Source of the DNA: Hyphomicrobium sp.
GTDB taxonomy: Bacteria; Pseudomonadota; Alphaproteobacteria; Rhizobiales; Hyphomicrobiaceae
Length of the DNA: 64,000 bases
Reading direction: 5' to 3'
Assembly (NCBI GenBank): GCA_019751875.1
Contig: JAIEMV010000009.1
Span: 1 to 64,000, forward strand
Below the pieces are notes generated by a model. The model saw only the letters and a list, made by a program, of their open reading frames with translations, was not told the DNA's origin and made no database searches. Positions within the stretch are counted from its first letter, which is position 1. Every line of letters starts with the position of its first letter. A program made the position numbers and the translations under genes. Shown here piece after piece: positions 7,525-15,998 of this stretch.

Positions 7525-10362
7525 TTAGCTTCGCCGTTTCATCCGGAAGTCTGCTTTCGTCTCGAATTGAGGTTCGACGGCGGTGGTTTCGGACTCGCGC
7601 GGCGGTGTCCCTTCAGCCGCTGTTGGCTTCGTGGGTGGCGCCGCTTTGGCTGCTTCTGCCGCCCGTACGTCTTGCACCCGCTGCACCAATGTCTTGACGA
7701 AGTCGAGATCGCGCAGGTGAACGTCATGCTGGGCATAGGGCATCTCGATTCCGTGCTCGCGGAAAGCGGCCACGATGCGGTGCCGCAGATCCGACATGGC
7801 GGCTCCGCGCTTGCCGAAATCGGCCACGCTTGCCGAGAGCGAGAATTCAAAGCCATTGGGACCGAAGTTGTCGAAGGACGCGCCCGGCTTGGGCTGTTGC
7901 AGGATGATGGGGCACTCGCTCGCGACCTTCTCCAGGATGCGGCGCACGTGATCAGGATCGGTGGCGTAACTCGTATGGACCGGGATAGTGATGCTGGACA
8001 GAGAGTTGCGATGCGTCCAGTTGAGGAACGAATTGGTGATGAGTTCAGAGTTCGGCACGATCAGTGTGGCGCGATCGCCAGTCTCGATCTCTGTTGAGCG
8101 CACGGAGATGTTGCGAACGCGACCCGTCTGGCCTTTGACAACGATGAGATCGCCGACCTTCAGCGGCCGTTCGAAGAGCAGAATAAGCCCGGACACGAAG
8201 TTGTTGATGATGGATTGCAGCCCAAAGCCGATGCCGACCGACAGGGCGCCGGCGACGATGGCGATGTTCGTGATGTCGAGGCCCGCATAGGACAGGGCTG
8301 CCAGGACCGCAAAGGCGAACCCGGCGTAGCCGACGGCCTTGTGGATGGAATTGGCGACGCCGGGGTCGATACGGGCCGTTGTCAGAAACGAGCCGTTGAT
8401 CCAGCGCTGCAGCGTGCGGGTGACGAAGAGCAGCGCCGCGAAGAGTGCGATGGCTGTTGCGATCTGGGCCAGCGAGATGCGGACGTGGCCGATCTCGAAA
8501 CCGAAAATCAAAGATTTGAGCCATGCCATCGTGTCCGGAAGGGCAAAGCCCCAGGTCACGAGGATGAACGGCAAAGCCACCAGCGCGAGCAGGCCGTCGA
8601 GCGCGAACGCGGCGATCTTGGTCACGTTGCGGGACTGGGTGTCGTCAAGACCGAGCCGTTCGTACATGGCGCGCCCCAGGACGCGCTCTTGGCGAACCTC
8701 TTCCCCAACCAGAGCCCGGATCGCGAGATGCAGCAGGATCACGAGCACGACGACGCTGCCGGTGACGATCACTTGTCCGGAGACGAAGCGGCCCAGGGCA
8801 ACATACCCCGCGAGCGAAGCGCCTAGAATGAACAGTGCGACGGCGAGTAGTGGTATTTTGAGGAGGCGAGGGGCCAGCCAACTAACATCGAAAGGACCGG
8901 TCGCCGTTGGGGCGTCCTTGGGGACGGCCGTGAGCGCGTCCGAGGGTTGCTCCGGGTCGCGCGGTTGGGGAGGGCGGGGCGTAAATGGCGTTCGTACGAT
9001 CTTGAATAGAAGAGCGGCCAGCGCCACGCTTGCGATGGTCGCGGCTGCCACACTGACGGATAGTGGCATCGCGAGAATGCGAATTGCTTCCTTGAGCAGT
9101 AAGTCGATGGCGTAGATCGCGCCGATCCAGGTCAGCGCCGTAGTGAGGGACGCAGCCGGTTTGTCGGCAAGATCAACGAGGCGCCATTCGGCTCGCTTCG
9201 GTTGGAAGATGGCGCGAGCCAGTGCGCGCACGGCAATGAAGACCAGGGCGGCCGGTAGAACAGTGAAAACGATCCGGTCGCTATCCAAAAACCAGAGGCC
9301 CAGATTGTCGAAGCCGAAGGCGACGAGCGTGACTGCGAGCGCAGCCGGCAGGACGTTGAGGCTTGCGACCAGTCCGGCTGTTCCCGCGCGCTGGAAAAAG
9401 TCAGGCTCCGTATCCCGTGGCGCGTCGAGCCGGGCTGCAAAAACACGGCGGCGCAAGCGCGCCAGAACGAGATAAATGGCTGCGGCTACGCCAAACAGGG
9501 CGAAGATTGAAATGAGATTGTCTTCGGCCGACCGCCGCCAGCGCCAGAAAGTCCACTTCAATTCGGTTGCTGCCGGCGGCAGAGCGTCCGCAACCGTCGA
9601 CCATGTGTTGAGGCTGAGCGGCGAAGCGATGCGGCGGAACAACTGACTGGTGAAGATTCGGGTCCGATAATCCTGAACCCGCGAGAGAAGCTCACGCGCC
9701 CGGTACTGGATGAGGCCGGTCGCCTTGATGGCACCGTCGATCTCTGCCGAGAGAATACCGAGACGCTGGCGCTCGGCGGCAATCGCAGGGGCTTCGGCAG
9801 GCTGGTCCTTTGCGGGTGCCGGTCCCAGCTTTTCAATTTGCGACGTGACCGCTTTGTAGCGGGGCTGCAGGCTTTCCAAGAACAGATCGGAGGCTTGGAT
9901 CAGGGCTTCGATTTCAAGCCGGTGACGGGCCAGTTCCTCATCGTTCTCGCGTGCGGCTTCGACATTCGCTTCAAGCCCCTCGATCGTCGTCCTCAGGTAA
10001 GCCGATGGCTGGCGGATTTCATCGAGGGCCGCTTGGTCTGCAGCATTGTCCGGAGCGGGTGGCGGAGGGACGGCGGGGGCTGTTGCGGCCGGACCTGGCG
10101 TTGTGCCTTCTGCGGCAGGAGTGGGGGTAGTGATGAGCGCTGGTGCGGGCTCGCCGGTTGATGCCGCTGACGGAGGGGGGGACTCCGGCGAGGCCGGTGC
10201 AGGGGGCGCGGGATTGGTGGCGGGGAGCTCGGTCTGTACCGTCGCGCCGGCGGCTTCAAACAACGCCTGGGCGCGCGCGGGGATAGCGGAAGACGTCAGC
10301 GCGAGGGCGGCGGCGAGAAACCCAAGCAGGGCGGCAGCGCGAACTCGATCAGCAAAAAGCAT
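7525..10362 (-). CDS. Large mechanosensitive channel of the MscS family (MscK-like)
   Basis: 945 residues. A signal peptide ending in ARA (about residue 30) leads to a Pro/Ala-rich linker and an extended periplasmic region with coiled-coil character (roughly 100-240), resembling DUF3772 of this subfamily. Many membrane segments follow. The MscS core (SVGIGFGLQSIINNFVSG to IVPNSELITNSFLNW) lies about 680-790, then the cytoplasmic beta and alpha/beta vestibule. It should open on membrane tension during osmotic downshift. The start is supported by the signal peptide. The C-terminal tail is Ala/Pro-rich and basic. It stands alone; the FliO-like gene upstream is separated by 248 bases. Confidence 0.9.
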   Translation of the reverse strand: MLFADRVRAAALLGFLAAALALTSSAIPARAQALFEAAGATVQTELPATNPAPPAPASPESPPPSAASTGEPAPALITTPTPAAEGTTPGPAATAPAVPPPPAPDNAADQAALDEIRQPSAYLRTTIEGLEANVEAARENDEELARHRLEIEALIQASDLFLESLQPRYKAVTSQIEKLGPAPAKDQPAEAPAIAAERQRLGILSAEIDGAIKATGLIQYRARELLSRVQDYRTRIFTSQLFRRIASPLSLNTWSTVADALPPAATELKWTFWRWRRSAEDNLISIFALFGVAAAIYLVLARLRRRVFAARLDAPRDTEPDFFQRAGTAGLVASLNVLPAALAVTLVAFGFDNLGLWFLDSDRIVFTVLPAALVFIAVRALARAIFQPKRAEWRLVDLADKPAASLTTALTWIGAIYAIDLLLKEAIRILAMPLSVSVAAATIASVALAALLFKIVRTPFTPRPPQPRDPEQPSDALTAVPKDAPTATGPFDVSWLAPRLLKIPLLAVALFILGASLAGYVALGRFVSGQVIVTGSVVVLVILLHLAIRALVGEEVRQERVLGRAMYERLGLDDTQSRNVTKIAAFALDGLLALVALPFILVTWGFALPDTMAWLKSLIFGFEIGHVRISLAQIATAIALFAALLFVTRTLQRWINGSFLTTARIDPGVANSIHKAVGYAGFAFAVLAALSYAGLDITNIAIVAGALSVGIGFGLQSIINNFVSGLILLFERPLKVGDLIVVKGQTGRVRNISVRSTEIETGDRATLIVPNSELITNSFLNWTHRNSLSSITIPVHTSYATDPDHVRRILEKVASECPIILQQPKPGASFDNFGPNGFEFSLSASVADFGKRGAAMSDLRHRIVAAFREHGIEMPYAQHDVHLRDLDFVKTLVQRVQDVRAAEAAKAAPPTKPTAAEGTPPRESETTAVEPQFETKADFRMKRRS

Positions 10363-10610
10363 TATTCATCCTTGAATGTTGCTCGCCGGGCTCGAAACCC
10401 ACGGGTGCGCCGGCGGCATACGAATCCCTGTCCGGCCAGGCGCCGGACTTGACGGCGGAACTGTGGCCCTGAGGGGGCAGAGCCGCGCGCGTGCGGCGGT
10501 CGGCCTCAATTTGTTTTGCCGAGTCCTATCCGAGTTTGCTGATTGGCGGCGTGTTACATTCCTATCGGGCAGCCGGCCGGAGGCGGCCGTGAACGCACGC
10601 GGAGATCGTT

Positions 10611-10970
10611 TCATTTTTCCACAGCGGTGGCTTGACCGAACGTGCGCGGCGGGCGGGAGAACACCGGTTGCGGTTCGACGGCTTCGGGCTGGATCGCCGC
10701 GCGTGGAGAAATACCGGTTTCGATGACGACGTCGACCGGGCCCCCGGTCATAATCAGATGTTCGACATCGTCGCGGCGAATGAGCACTAGCCTGCGGCGG
10801 CCATCGACTGACGTGTGCTCGACGACATCCAATCTTCTGTCAGGCCTGGGGCCGAAGAACCCGTCGAGTGGAGACGTGCCGCTCATGTAGCCACGAGCCG
10901 CGAGAGCCGCTGCGATAAGAGCCCCCGCAATCAGCACGATCAGCAACAGATACGTGAGGATGTCCCACAT
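10611..10970 (-). CDS. FliO-like single-pass membrane protein, orphan
   Basis: 119 residues. One N-terminal membrane helix (residues 4-26, ILTYLLLIVLIAGALIAAAL) precedes a small domain with VVEHTSVDGRRRLVLIRRDD, then EHLIMTGGPVDVVIETGI. This pattern matches the FliO/FliZ domain of flagellar biosynthesis, where FliO assists assembly of the FliP export pore. No other flagellar gene is in the window, and the divergent neighbour is the cell-cycle kinase gene cckA. ATG at 10970 follows GGGGAGACG; the in-frame extension to 11000 is less likely. The C-terminal 25 residues are Pro/Arg-rich and poorly conserved in appearance. Function outside a flagellum is unknown. Confidence 0.72.
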   Translation of the reverse strand: MWDILTYLLLIVLIAGALIAAALAARGYMSGTSPLDGFFGPRPDRRLDVVEHTSVDGRRRLVLIRRDDVEHLIMTGGPVDVVIETGISPRAAIQPEAVEPQPVFSRPPRTFGQATAVEK

Positions 10971-11304
10971 CGTGCATCGTCTCCCCAGGGTCGAAATCAT
11001 CAGCCGGATTTGAGCTGAAGCCTGCGCCCGTAAGCTTCATTGTGAAGTTCAGGGGCGGAGGCTGTTGAATCATCGCCTCATTTTCGCAGTGGTGTTGAGG
11101 TATTCGAAAGAAGCCGTGCTGCTTTCGGTCCGCCGCTGCTCAAAACGAAGCAGCAAGTAACGCGACCTATAGCGCGAAGTTCACCCCAATTTAACCCTGA
11201 TGATCGAACTGTGGACAACGTTCCCGTTCAGCGAAGCCGGATCTCCACAGAGCGCCTTCGTTGCCGAGGAACAGAAGTGACCTGCGTAACGAGGCTGTTG
11301 ATCC
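10971..11304. other. Divergent control region between the FliO-like gene and cckA
   Basis: 334 bases without a supported gene. tgctgctt (11117-11124) and aagcagca (11148-11155) form an 8-bp inverted repeat with a 23-base loop. A single TTAA sits near 11192, but there is no full CtrA site (TTAA-N7-TTAA). I cannot place the promoters. Confidence 0.4.
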
Positions 11305-13905
11305 ATGCCGCCATTCGAAGCCGCCCCTTCTTCGAATCAGATACCCTTCGACTTCATGAGCGATAGTGGTGTTGCGGCCCCCCGTGGACCAGCTTCAGCT
11401 GGCCCAGAAGGCCCGTTTGCCGATAGTTCGTTTTCCCATTTGCCGGTGCTAAGTGCGGTTTTCGCGCTCGGCGTCGTGGCCGTTGCCGTGGGCGTGAGCA
11501 CCGCCGGCACGCCGATCCTTCTCACAGCGCTTTCGTCGTTCGCCATCCTTGGCGTCTTTTTTGTGCTTGGGGTGCTCGCGGGTCATGTGCGGATTGGTGA
11601 GCGCGTGCAGACAACCGATGTCGCGCGCAGTATCGCCGAAGGCATCGACCGCGGTGTGATGGTCGCAGGGCGCAACGGCGTGGTGCTGTTCGTCAATCGC
11701 AAACTCGAGGAGCTCGTCGGCAGGCTCTCGTCCCGAGATGTCTCGGCGCTCGATATGGCTTTCGGTGCCGATCTGGCCGTGCGCGAAGCGTTTTTCCGAT
11801 TGAACCGTGCAGCCGATCGGGGCGACCGTCACGGGGAAGATTTCCGGCTGTCGGCCGGTGGGGCGCTGCCGCAGCGTATCCTGCGGGTCGACGTGGCGCC
11901 GCTCGAATCCGCTCGCGTCCACGAAACCGGACCGATGGTGCTGTGGACGGTGCAGGATGTGACCGAAGAGCGGATGCGCACGGCTGCTGCGCGGCAGGCA
12001 CTCGTCGATACACTCGGGTACTATGATGCCGCTCCGATCGGCCTGTTGACGGTCGACCCATCCGGCGTCGTCCGCAACATCAATGGCACGCTTTCGCGCT
12101 GGCTGGGCTATCCCCATCAGCCGCTCGTCAATCGCGTCGTGCGGTTGTCGGATATCCTGACGGCCGACACCGTGGAGCTGATCGAAGGCGCGCGGCGGGC
12201 GGGCGCGGAGGATATGATATCGCTCGATGTCGATGCGACGCGCGAGGACGGCCGTCTTCTGCCGGTGCGACTCGTCGCGCGAACCCATCGGGATGGGTGC
12301 CGACTGATCGCGTTCGTCAACCGCGAAACGGACCATGGTCTGGGGTTTGATGCCTCGGCCAGTGACGTCCGCTTCGCGCGCTTCTTCCAGTCGGCTCCGT
12401 TCGGAATTGCGAGCGTGTCCGCGGACGGCCGCGTGACGAGCTCCAATGGCGCCTTCGCGCGTCTGATGCTCGATGCTTCCGGTGGCATCGGCAAACGCGC
12501 TGTCGACGTTCTGACCCGGACCGACGACAAGCCGGCGCGGGCCGCGATCGAGGAAAATCTGCGCCGCGTTCTCGCCGGAAAGGCCGGCGGTCAGGCCATC
12601 GAAACGGAGCTGGCGGCAAATACCGTGCGCCGTGTCTATATGAGCCCGATGGTCGAGCAGGCGACAGACCGCGAAGCCGCCATGCTGTATGTGGTCGATG
12701 CCACCGAGCAGAAGGCGCTGGAGGTCCAGTACGCGCAGTCGTCCAAGATGGAGGCTGTCGGCAAGCTCGCGGGTGGCATCGCGCACGACTTCAACAACGT
12801 GCTGACGGCGATCATCGGCTATTCCGATCTTCTCCTGCAAACGCATGCCATGTCGGATCCGGCGTACAAGGACATCAAGAACATCCAAGGCAGTGCGTAT
12901 CGCGCGGCAGGCATGGTGCGCCAGCTTCTTTCATTTTCACGCCGGCAGACGCTGCAGGCCGAGTCGCTTCTTCTCGATGAGGTGATCAACGAGAATACGT
13001 CGATGCTGCGCACGTCGCTCGGCGAGAAGATCACGCTCAAGATCCAGCCGAGCCGTGATCTCTGGTACGTGAAGGTGGACAAGGGTGAGTTTGCCCGGGT
13101 CATTCTCAACCTGACCGTGAATGCGCGCGATGCGATGCCCGATGGCGGTGTTCTGACCATCAAGACACGCAACGTCACGGAGCGCGAAAGCCAGAAAATC
13201 GGCCGCGAAGGCATGCCGGTCGGCGAGTATGTTGCTGTGGACGTCACTGATACGGGCACGGGCATGCCGGCTGACGTTCTGGAAAAGATCTTCGAGCCCT
13301 TCTTCACGACCAAGGGCGTGGGCAAGGGAACAGGACTTGGGCTCTCCACCGTTTACGGCATCGTCAAGCAGTCGGGCGGCTTCATCTATGCCGACAGCTC
13401 ACCCGGCAAGGGTACGACATTCCAGCTGTTCGTGCCGCGCTACATTCCAGAGCTCGACGAGGAAGAGCCGGCGGTGGCACTTACCCCTCCCAAGGAGCTT
13501 GCCGCCAAGGATGCGGGCACGAAAGCTGGCGATCTGACGGGCACGGGACGGGTGCTGCTGGTCGAAGACGAAGATGTCGTCCGGTCGTTTGCGGTGCGGG
13601 CGCTGACGCGGCAGGGTTATGAGGTTCTGGAAGCATCGGACGGGCAAGAGGCGCTCGACATCGTCGCCCAGCACAATGGCGCGATCGATATCGTGGTCAC
13701 GGATGTCGTCATGCCCGAAATGGATGGGCCGACCATGTTCCGCGAACTGCGCAAGACCAATCCTTCGATCAAGGTGATCTTCGTTTCCGGCTATCCCAAC
13801 GAAGCCTTCCGCGAAACGCTTGGCACCGAAGACGTCGCCTTCCTGCCCAAGCCCTTCTCACTGCCGCAGCTCGCCGAGAAGGTGAAGGCGGAATTGGCCC
13901 GCTGA
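11305..13905 (+). CDS. cckA: CckA hybrid histidine kinase, cell-cycle regulator
   Basis: 866 residues. Two membrane helices lie at about 45-95, followed by several PAS-like sensor domains (about 110-470). The dimerisation/phosphoacceptor domain holds H494 in [15 protein letters not shown], then the ATPase domain with DTGTGMP and [11 protein letters not shown], and a C-terminal receiver with phosphoacceptor D800 in [12 protein letters not shown]. In alphaproteobacteria CckA feeds phosphate through ChpT to CtrA and CpdR and switches to phosphatase under c-di-GMP; chpT and ctrA are not in the window. The start at 11305 is the first ATG; an alternative is at 11356. A strong terminator follows 29 bases after the stop. 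Confidence 0.95.
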   Translation: MPPFEAAPSSNQIPFDFMSDSGVAAPRGPASAGPEGPFADSSFSHLPVLSAVFALGVVAVAVGVSTAGTPILLTALSSFAILGVFFVLGVLAGHVRIGERVQTTDVARSIAEGIDRGVMVAGRNGVVLFVNRKLEELVGRLSSRDVSALDMAFGADLAVREAFFRLNRAADRGDRHGEDFRLSAGGALPQRILRVDVAPLESARVHETGPMVLWTVQDVTEERMRTAAARQALVDTLGYYDAAPIGLLTVDPSGVVRNINGTLSRWLGYPHQPLVNRVVRLSDILTADTVELIEGARRAGAEDMISLDVDATREDGRLLPVRLVARTHRDGCRLIAFVNRETDHGLGFDASASDVRFARFFQSAPFGIASVSADGRVTSSNGAFARLMLDASGGIGKRAVDVLTRTDDKPARAAIEENLRRVLAGKAGGQAIETELAANTVRRVYMSPMVEQATDREAAMLYVVDATEQKALEVQYAQSSKMEAVGKLAGGIAHDFNNVLTAIIGYSDLLLQTHAMSDPAYKDIKNIQGSAYRAAGMVRQLLSFSRRQTLQAESLLLDEVINENTSMLRTSLGEKITLKIQPSRDLWYVKVDKGEFARVILNLTVNARDAMPDGGVLTIKTRNVTERESQKIGREGMPVGEYVAVDVTDTGTGMPADVLEKIFEPFFTTKGVGKGTGLGLSTVYGIVKQSGGFIYADSSPGKGTTFQLFVPRYIPELDEEEPAVALTPPKELAAKDAGTKAGDLTGTGRVLLVEDEDVVRSFAVRALTRQGYEVLEASDGQEALDIVAQHNGAIDIVVTDVVMPEMDGPTMFRELRKTNPSIKVIFVSGYPNEAFRETLGTEDVAFLPKPFSLPQLAEKVKAELAR

Positions 13906-13934
13906 GGCGTTTGGCAGGTCGGCGCGGTGACACG

Positions 13935-13965
13935 AAAAAACGCCCGGGTTTCCCGGGCGTTTTTT
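13935..13965. terminator. Bidirectional terminator between cckA and a small membrane-protein gene
   Basis: aaaaaacgcccggg (13935-13948) pairs with cccgggcgtttttt (13952-13965) around the loop ttt. A-run and T-run flank the stem, so it works for both convergent genes. Confidence 0.92.
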
Positions 13966-13981
13966 GTTGCGATGGATTGGA

Positions 13982-14272
13982 CTAGCGGCGGCTGCCCGAC
14001 GAGGAGGGTTTGTCCCAGTGCAGGTACAGAACCGTGACAATCGATGTCAGGAGCATGGTGCCTATGACTTCCGGGCGCTGGATGAACGCGAGCCAAGTCG
14101 ATAGGCCAGCGGCAGAGCCGCCCTTGGCGGTCAGCATGCTGTTGGCGACAATGATGGTGAGGGTCAGCAGCGCAGTGAGTCCCATGGCTGTCAAAACCTG
14201 CAGTGCGCGTTTTGCCAGTCTGGGAACGAGCAGGGTTTTGCCTGCCACGTCGATCATGGTGCGGTCCGACAT
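13982..14272 (-). CDS. Small two-helix membrane protein of unknown function
   Basis: 96 residues from ATG 14272, preceded by GGAGGAGAC. Two hydrophobic segments (VLTAMGLTALLTLTIIVANS, about 24-43, and VIGTMLLTSIVTVLYLHW, about 66-83) predict two membrane helices with a short basic C-terminal tail. I do not recognise the family. It is divergent from recA and convergent with cckA, sharing the bidirectional terminator. A longer in-frame extension to 14353 lacks a ribosome binding site. Confidence 0.7.
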   Translation of the reverse strand: MSDRTMIDVAGKTLLVPRLAKRALQVLTAMGLTALLTLTIIVANSMLTAKGGSAAGLSTWLAFIQRPEVIGTMLLTSIVTVLYLHWDKPSSSGSRR

Positions 14273-14472
14273 GCGTGTCCGTCTCCTCCCTTGGAGTTGA
14301 GACCTCCGCCGCGGACCACTCGTGTCCCCCTGCGACGGAAATCGAATCATCACACGTTAGCTGAACACTGGGGCAAACCCGCGGCAGAGGATGCGTCTTG
14401 ATCGGGTGTGCGCGTCTGCGTCCCGCGGCTAATGCCTTGGAATCCATCCACTCGCGTGAGAACAAAAGGTGA

Positions 14473-14501
14473 TTGACGGGTGAGAACGAATAGAGTACAA
14501 A
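14473..14501 (+). promoter_or_regulatory. recA promoter
   Basis: TTGACG (14473-14478), a 17-base spacer, then TACAAA (14496-14501): five of six and four of six matches to the sigma-70 consensus at ideal spacing. The LexA-type site lies inside the spacer and overlaps the -10, the expected geometry for repression. Confidence 0.7.
14484..14498 (+). promoter_or_regulatory. LexA (SOS) operator of recA
   Basis: GAAC-gaataga-GTAC matches the alphaproteobacterial direct-repeat SOS box GAAC-N7-GAAC (GTTC-N7-GTTC on the other strand) with one mismatch. A second GTGAGAAC at 14456-14463 repeats the left half-site without a partner. Position between the -35 and -10 elements supports it. Confidence 0.65.
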
Positions 14502-14529
14502 GTTGGTAAATTGTAGCCCTGCAACTTTG
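14498..14529 (+). other. Inverted repeat in the recA leader
   Basis: caaagttg (14498-14505) and caactttg (14522-14529) are perfectly complementary across a 16-base loop. The right arm lies just before the AAGG ribosome binding site of recA, so a transcript containing both arms could fold there. Confidence 0.4.
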
Positions 14530-14546
14530 ACCCTAAGGTGCGCCCG

Positions 14547-15695
14547 ATGACGAACAAGCCCGACTTGAAAGTGATCGAAGGGGGATCCTCGAAGATGGAT
14601 AAGAAGCAGGCGCTCGAAGCGGCCCTGGCTCAGATCGACAAGAACTTCGGCAAGGGCTCAATCATGCGATTGGGCACCAACGACAAGTCGATCGATGTCG
14701 AGGCGATCTCAACGGGTTCGCTGGGGCTCGATATTGCGCTCGGGATCGGCGGTCTGCCCAAGGGCCGTGTGGTTGAGATCTACGGTCCGGAATCGTCAGG
14801 CAAGACGACGCTGACGCTGCACGTGATCGCGGAAGCCCAGAAGAAAGGCGGCATCTGCGCATTCGTCGATGCGGAGCACGCACTGGATCCTGTGTACGCC
14901 CGCAAGCTCGGCGTGAAGGTGGAGGATCTTCTGATCTCCCAGCCGGACACGGGCGAGCAGGCGCTGGAAATCGCCGACACGCTGGTGCGCTCTGGCGCGG
15001 TCGACGTCCTCGTCGTCGACTCGGTGGCGGCCTTAACGCCCAAGGCCGAACTCGAGGGCGAGATGGGTGACAGTTTGCCCGGCCTTCAGGCGCGCCTGAT
15101 GAGCCAGGCGTTGCGGAAACTCACGGCTTCGATCTCCAAGTCGGGCTGTATGGTGATCTTCATCAACCAGATCCGCATGAAGATCGGCATCATGTTTGGT
15201 AATCCGGAAACGACGACGGGCGGCAATGCGCTGAAGTTTTATTCGTCTGTTCGCCTGGACATCCGCCGCATCGGTCAGATCAAGGACAAGGATGAGCCGG
15301 TCGGCAACCAGACGCGCGTGAAGGTGGTGAAGAACAAAGTGGCGCCACCGTTCAAGCAGGTCGAATTCGACATCATGTATGGCGAGGGCATTTCGAAGGT
15401 CGGCGAGCTGGTCGACCTCGGTGTCAAAGCCAACATTATCGAGAAGTCGGGCGCCTGGATGTCCTACAATGGCGAACGCATCGGCCAGGGGCGGGAGAAC
15501 ACGAAGGAGTTCCTGCGAATGAACCCCAAGGTCGCCAACGCCATCGAGGCTGCGGTTCGGGCCAACGCGGGGCTGATCGTGGACAAGATGCTGGCGGAGC
15601 CGGAAGCGGACGCGGATGGCGAGACGCCGGACGAGGATGGCGTGCTGCCGGACGTCGACGAGACCCCGAGGAAGGGCACCAAAGCCAAGCGCTGA
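14547..15695 (+). CDS. recA: RecA recombinase
   Basis: 382 residues. The P-loop GPESSGKTT, the [10 protein letters not shown] segment, the MAW-like loop region and the DNA-binding loop around [17 protein letters not shown] are all intact; the C-terminal tail is acidic (about 345-375), as usual. RecA forms filaments on single-stranded DNA, pairs homologous strands and stimulates LexA self-cleavage. ATG 14547 has AAGG at 14535-14538; a GTG at 14538 is in frame but overlaps that ribosome binding site. Regulation by LexA is supported by the operator described at 14484. alaS follows after a terminator. Confidence 0.98.
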   Translation: MTNKPDLKVIEGGSSKMDKKQALEAALAQIDKNFGKGSIMRLGTNDKSIDVEAISTGSLGLDIALGIGGLPKGRVVEIYGPESSGKTTLTLHVIAEAQKKGGICAFVDAEHALDPVYARKLGVKVEDLLISQPDTGEQALEIADTLVRSGAVDVLVVDSVAALTPKAELEGEMGDSLPGLQARLMSQALRKLTASISKSGCMVIFINQIRMKIGIMFGNPETTTGGNALKFYSSVRLDIRRIGQIKDKDEPVGNQTRVKVVKNKVAPPFKQVEFDIMYGEGISKVGELVDLGVKANIIEKSGAWMSYNGERIGQGRENTKEFLRMNPKVANAIEAAVRANAGLIVDKMLAEPEADADGETPDEDGVLPDVDETPRKGTKAKR

Positions 15696-15717
15696 GGGAT
15701 GCGCGTCGCACGCAGGG

Positions 15718-15741
15718 ACGGGGGCCGATGCCCCCGTTTTT
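15718..15741 (+). terminator. recA terminator
   Basis: acgggggc (15718-15725) and gcccccgt (15730-15737) form an 8-bp stem with loop cgat, followed by five T. The bases from here to the alaS start (about 255) hold no gene that I can support, only the presumed alaS promoter and leader. Confidence 0.9.
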
Positions 15742-15998
15742 GCGTTTTGGCGCCGGTCAGCATCATCTGCCGTCGAAATGCGCCGTTGCGGCGGCGGGGT
15801 TTCTGGACAAATCCCGCGGGCGGCGGGTAGAACCGCGCACACTTCATCGGGCTCTTCAGTCGGCTGGCCATCGCATCGGTATGGCTAGCAGGCCGGTGGA
15901 CCGGCGGACGAGACGCCTGGGAGATCAGGGAACCTTGTGCTGGCGTCCCATCTTCCGGCTCTCCTCCAGCCCAGAGATCATTCGGAAAGCACGGGACC

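Noticed and set aside
10376-10460. T-arm-like sequence GGGTTTCGAGCCC on the minus strand
   Set aside because: No acceptor, D or anticodon stem can be built around it, so it is not a tRNA.
11449-12888. Open frame of 479 codons opposite cckA
   Set aside because: It is the antisense reading of PAS domains of CckA; the protein has no recognisable fold.
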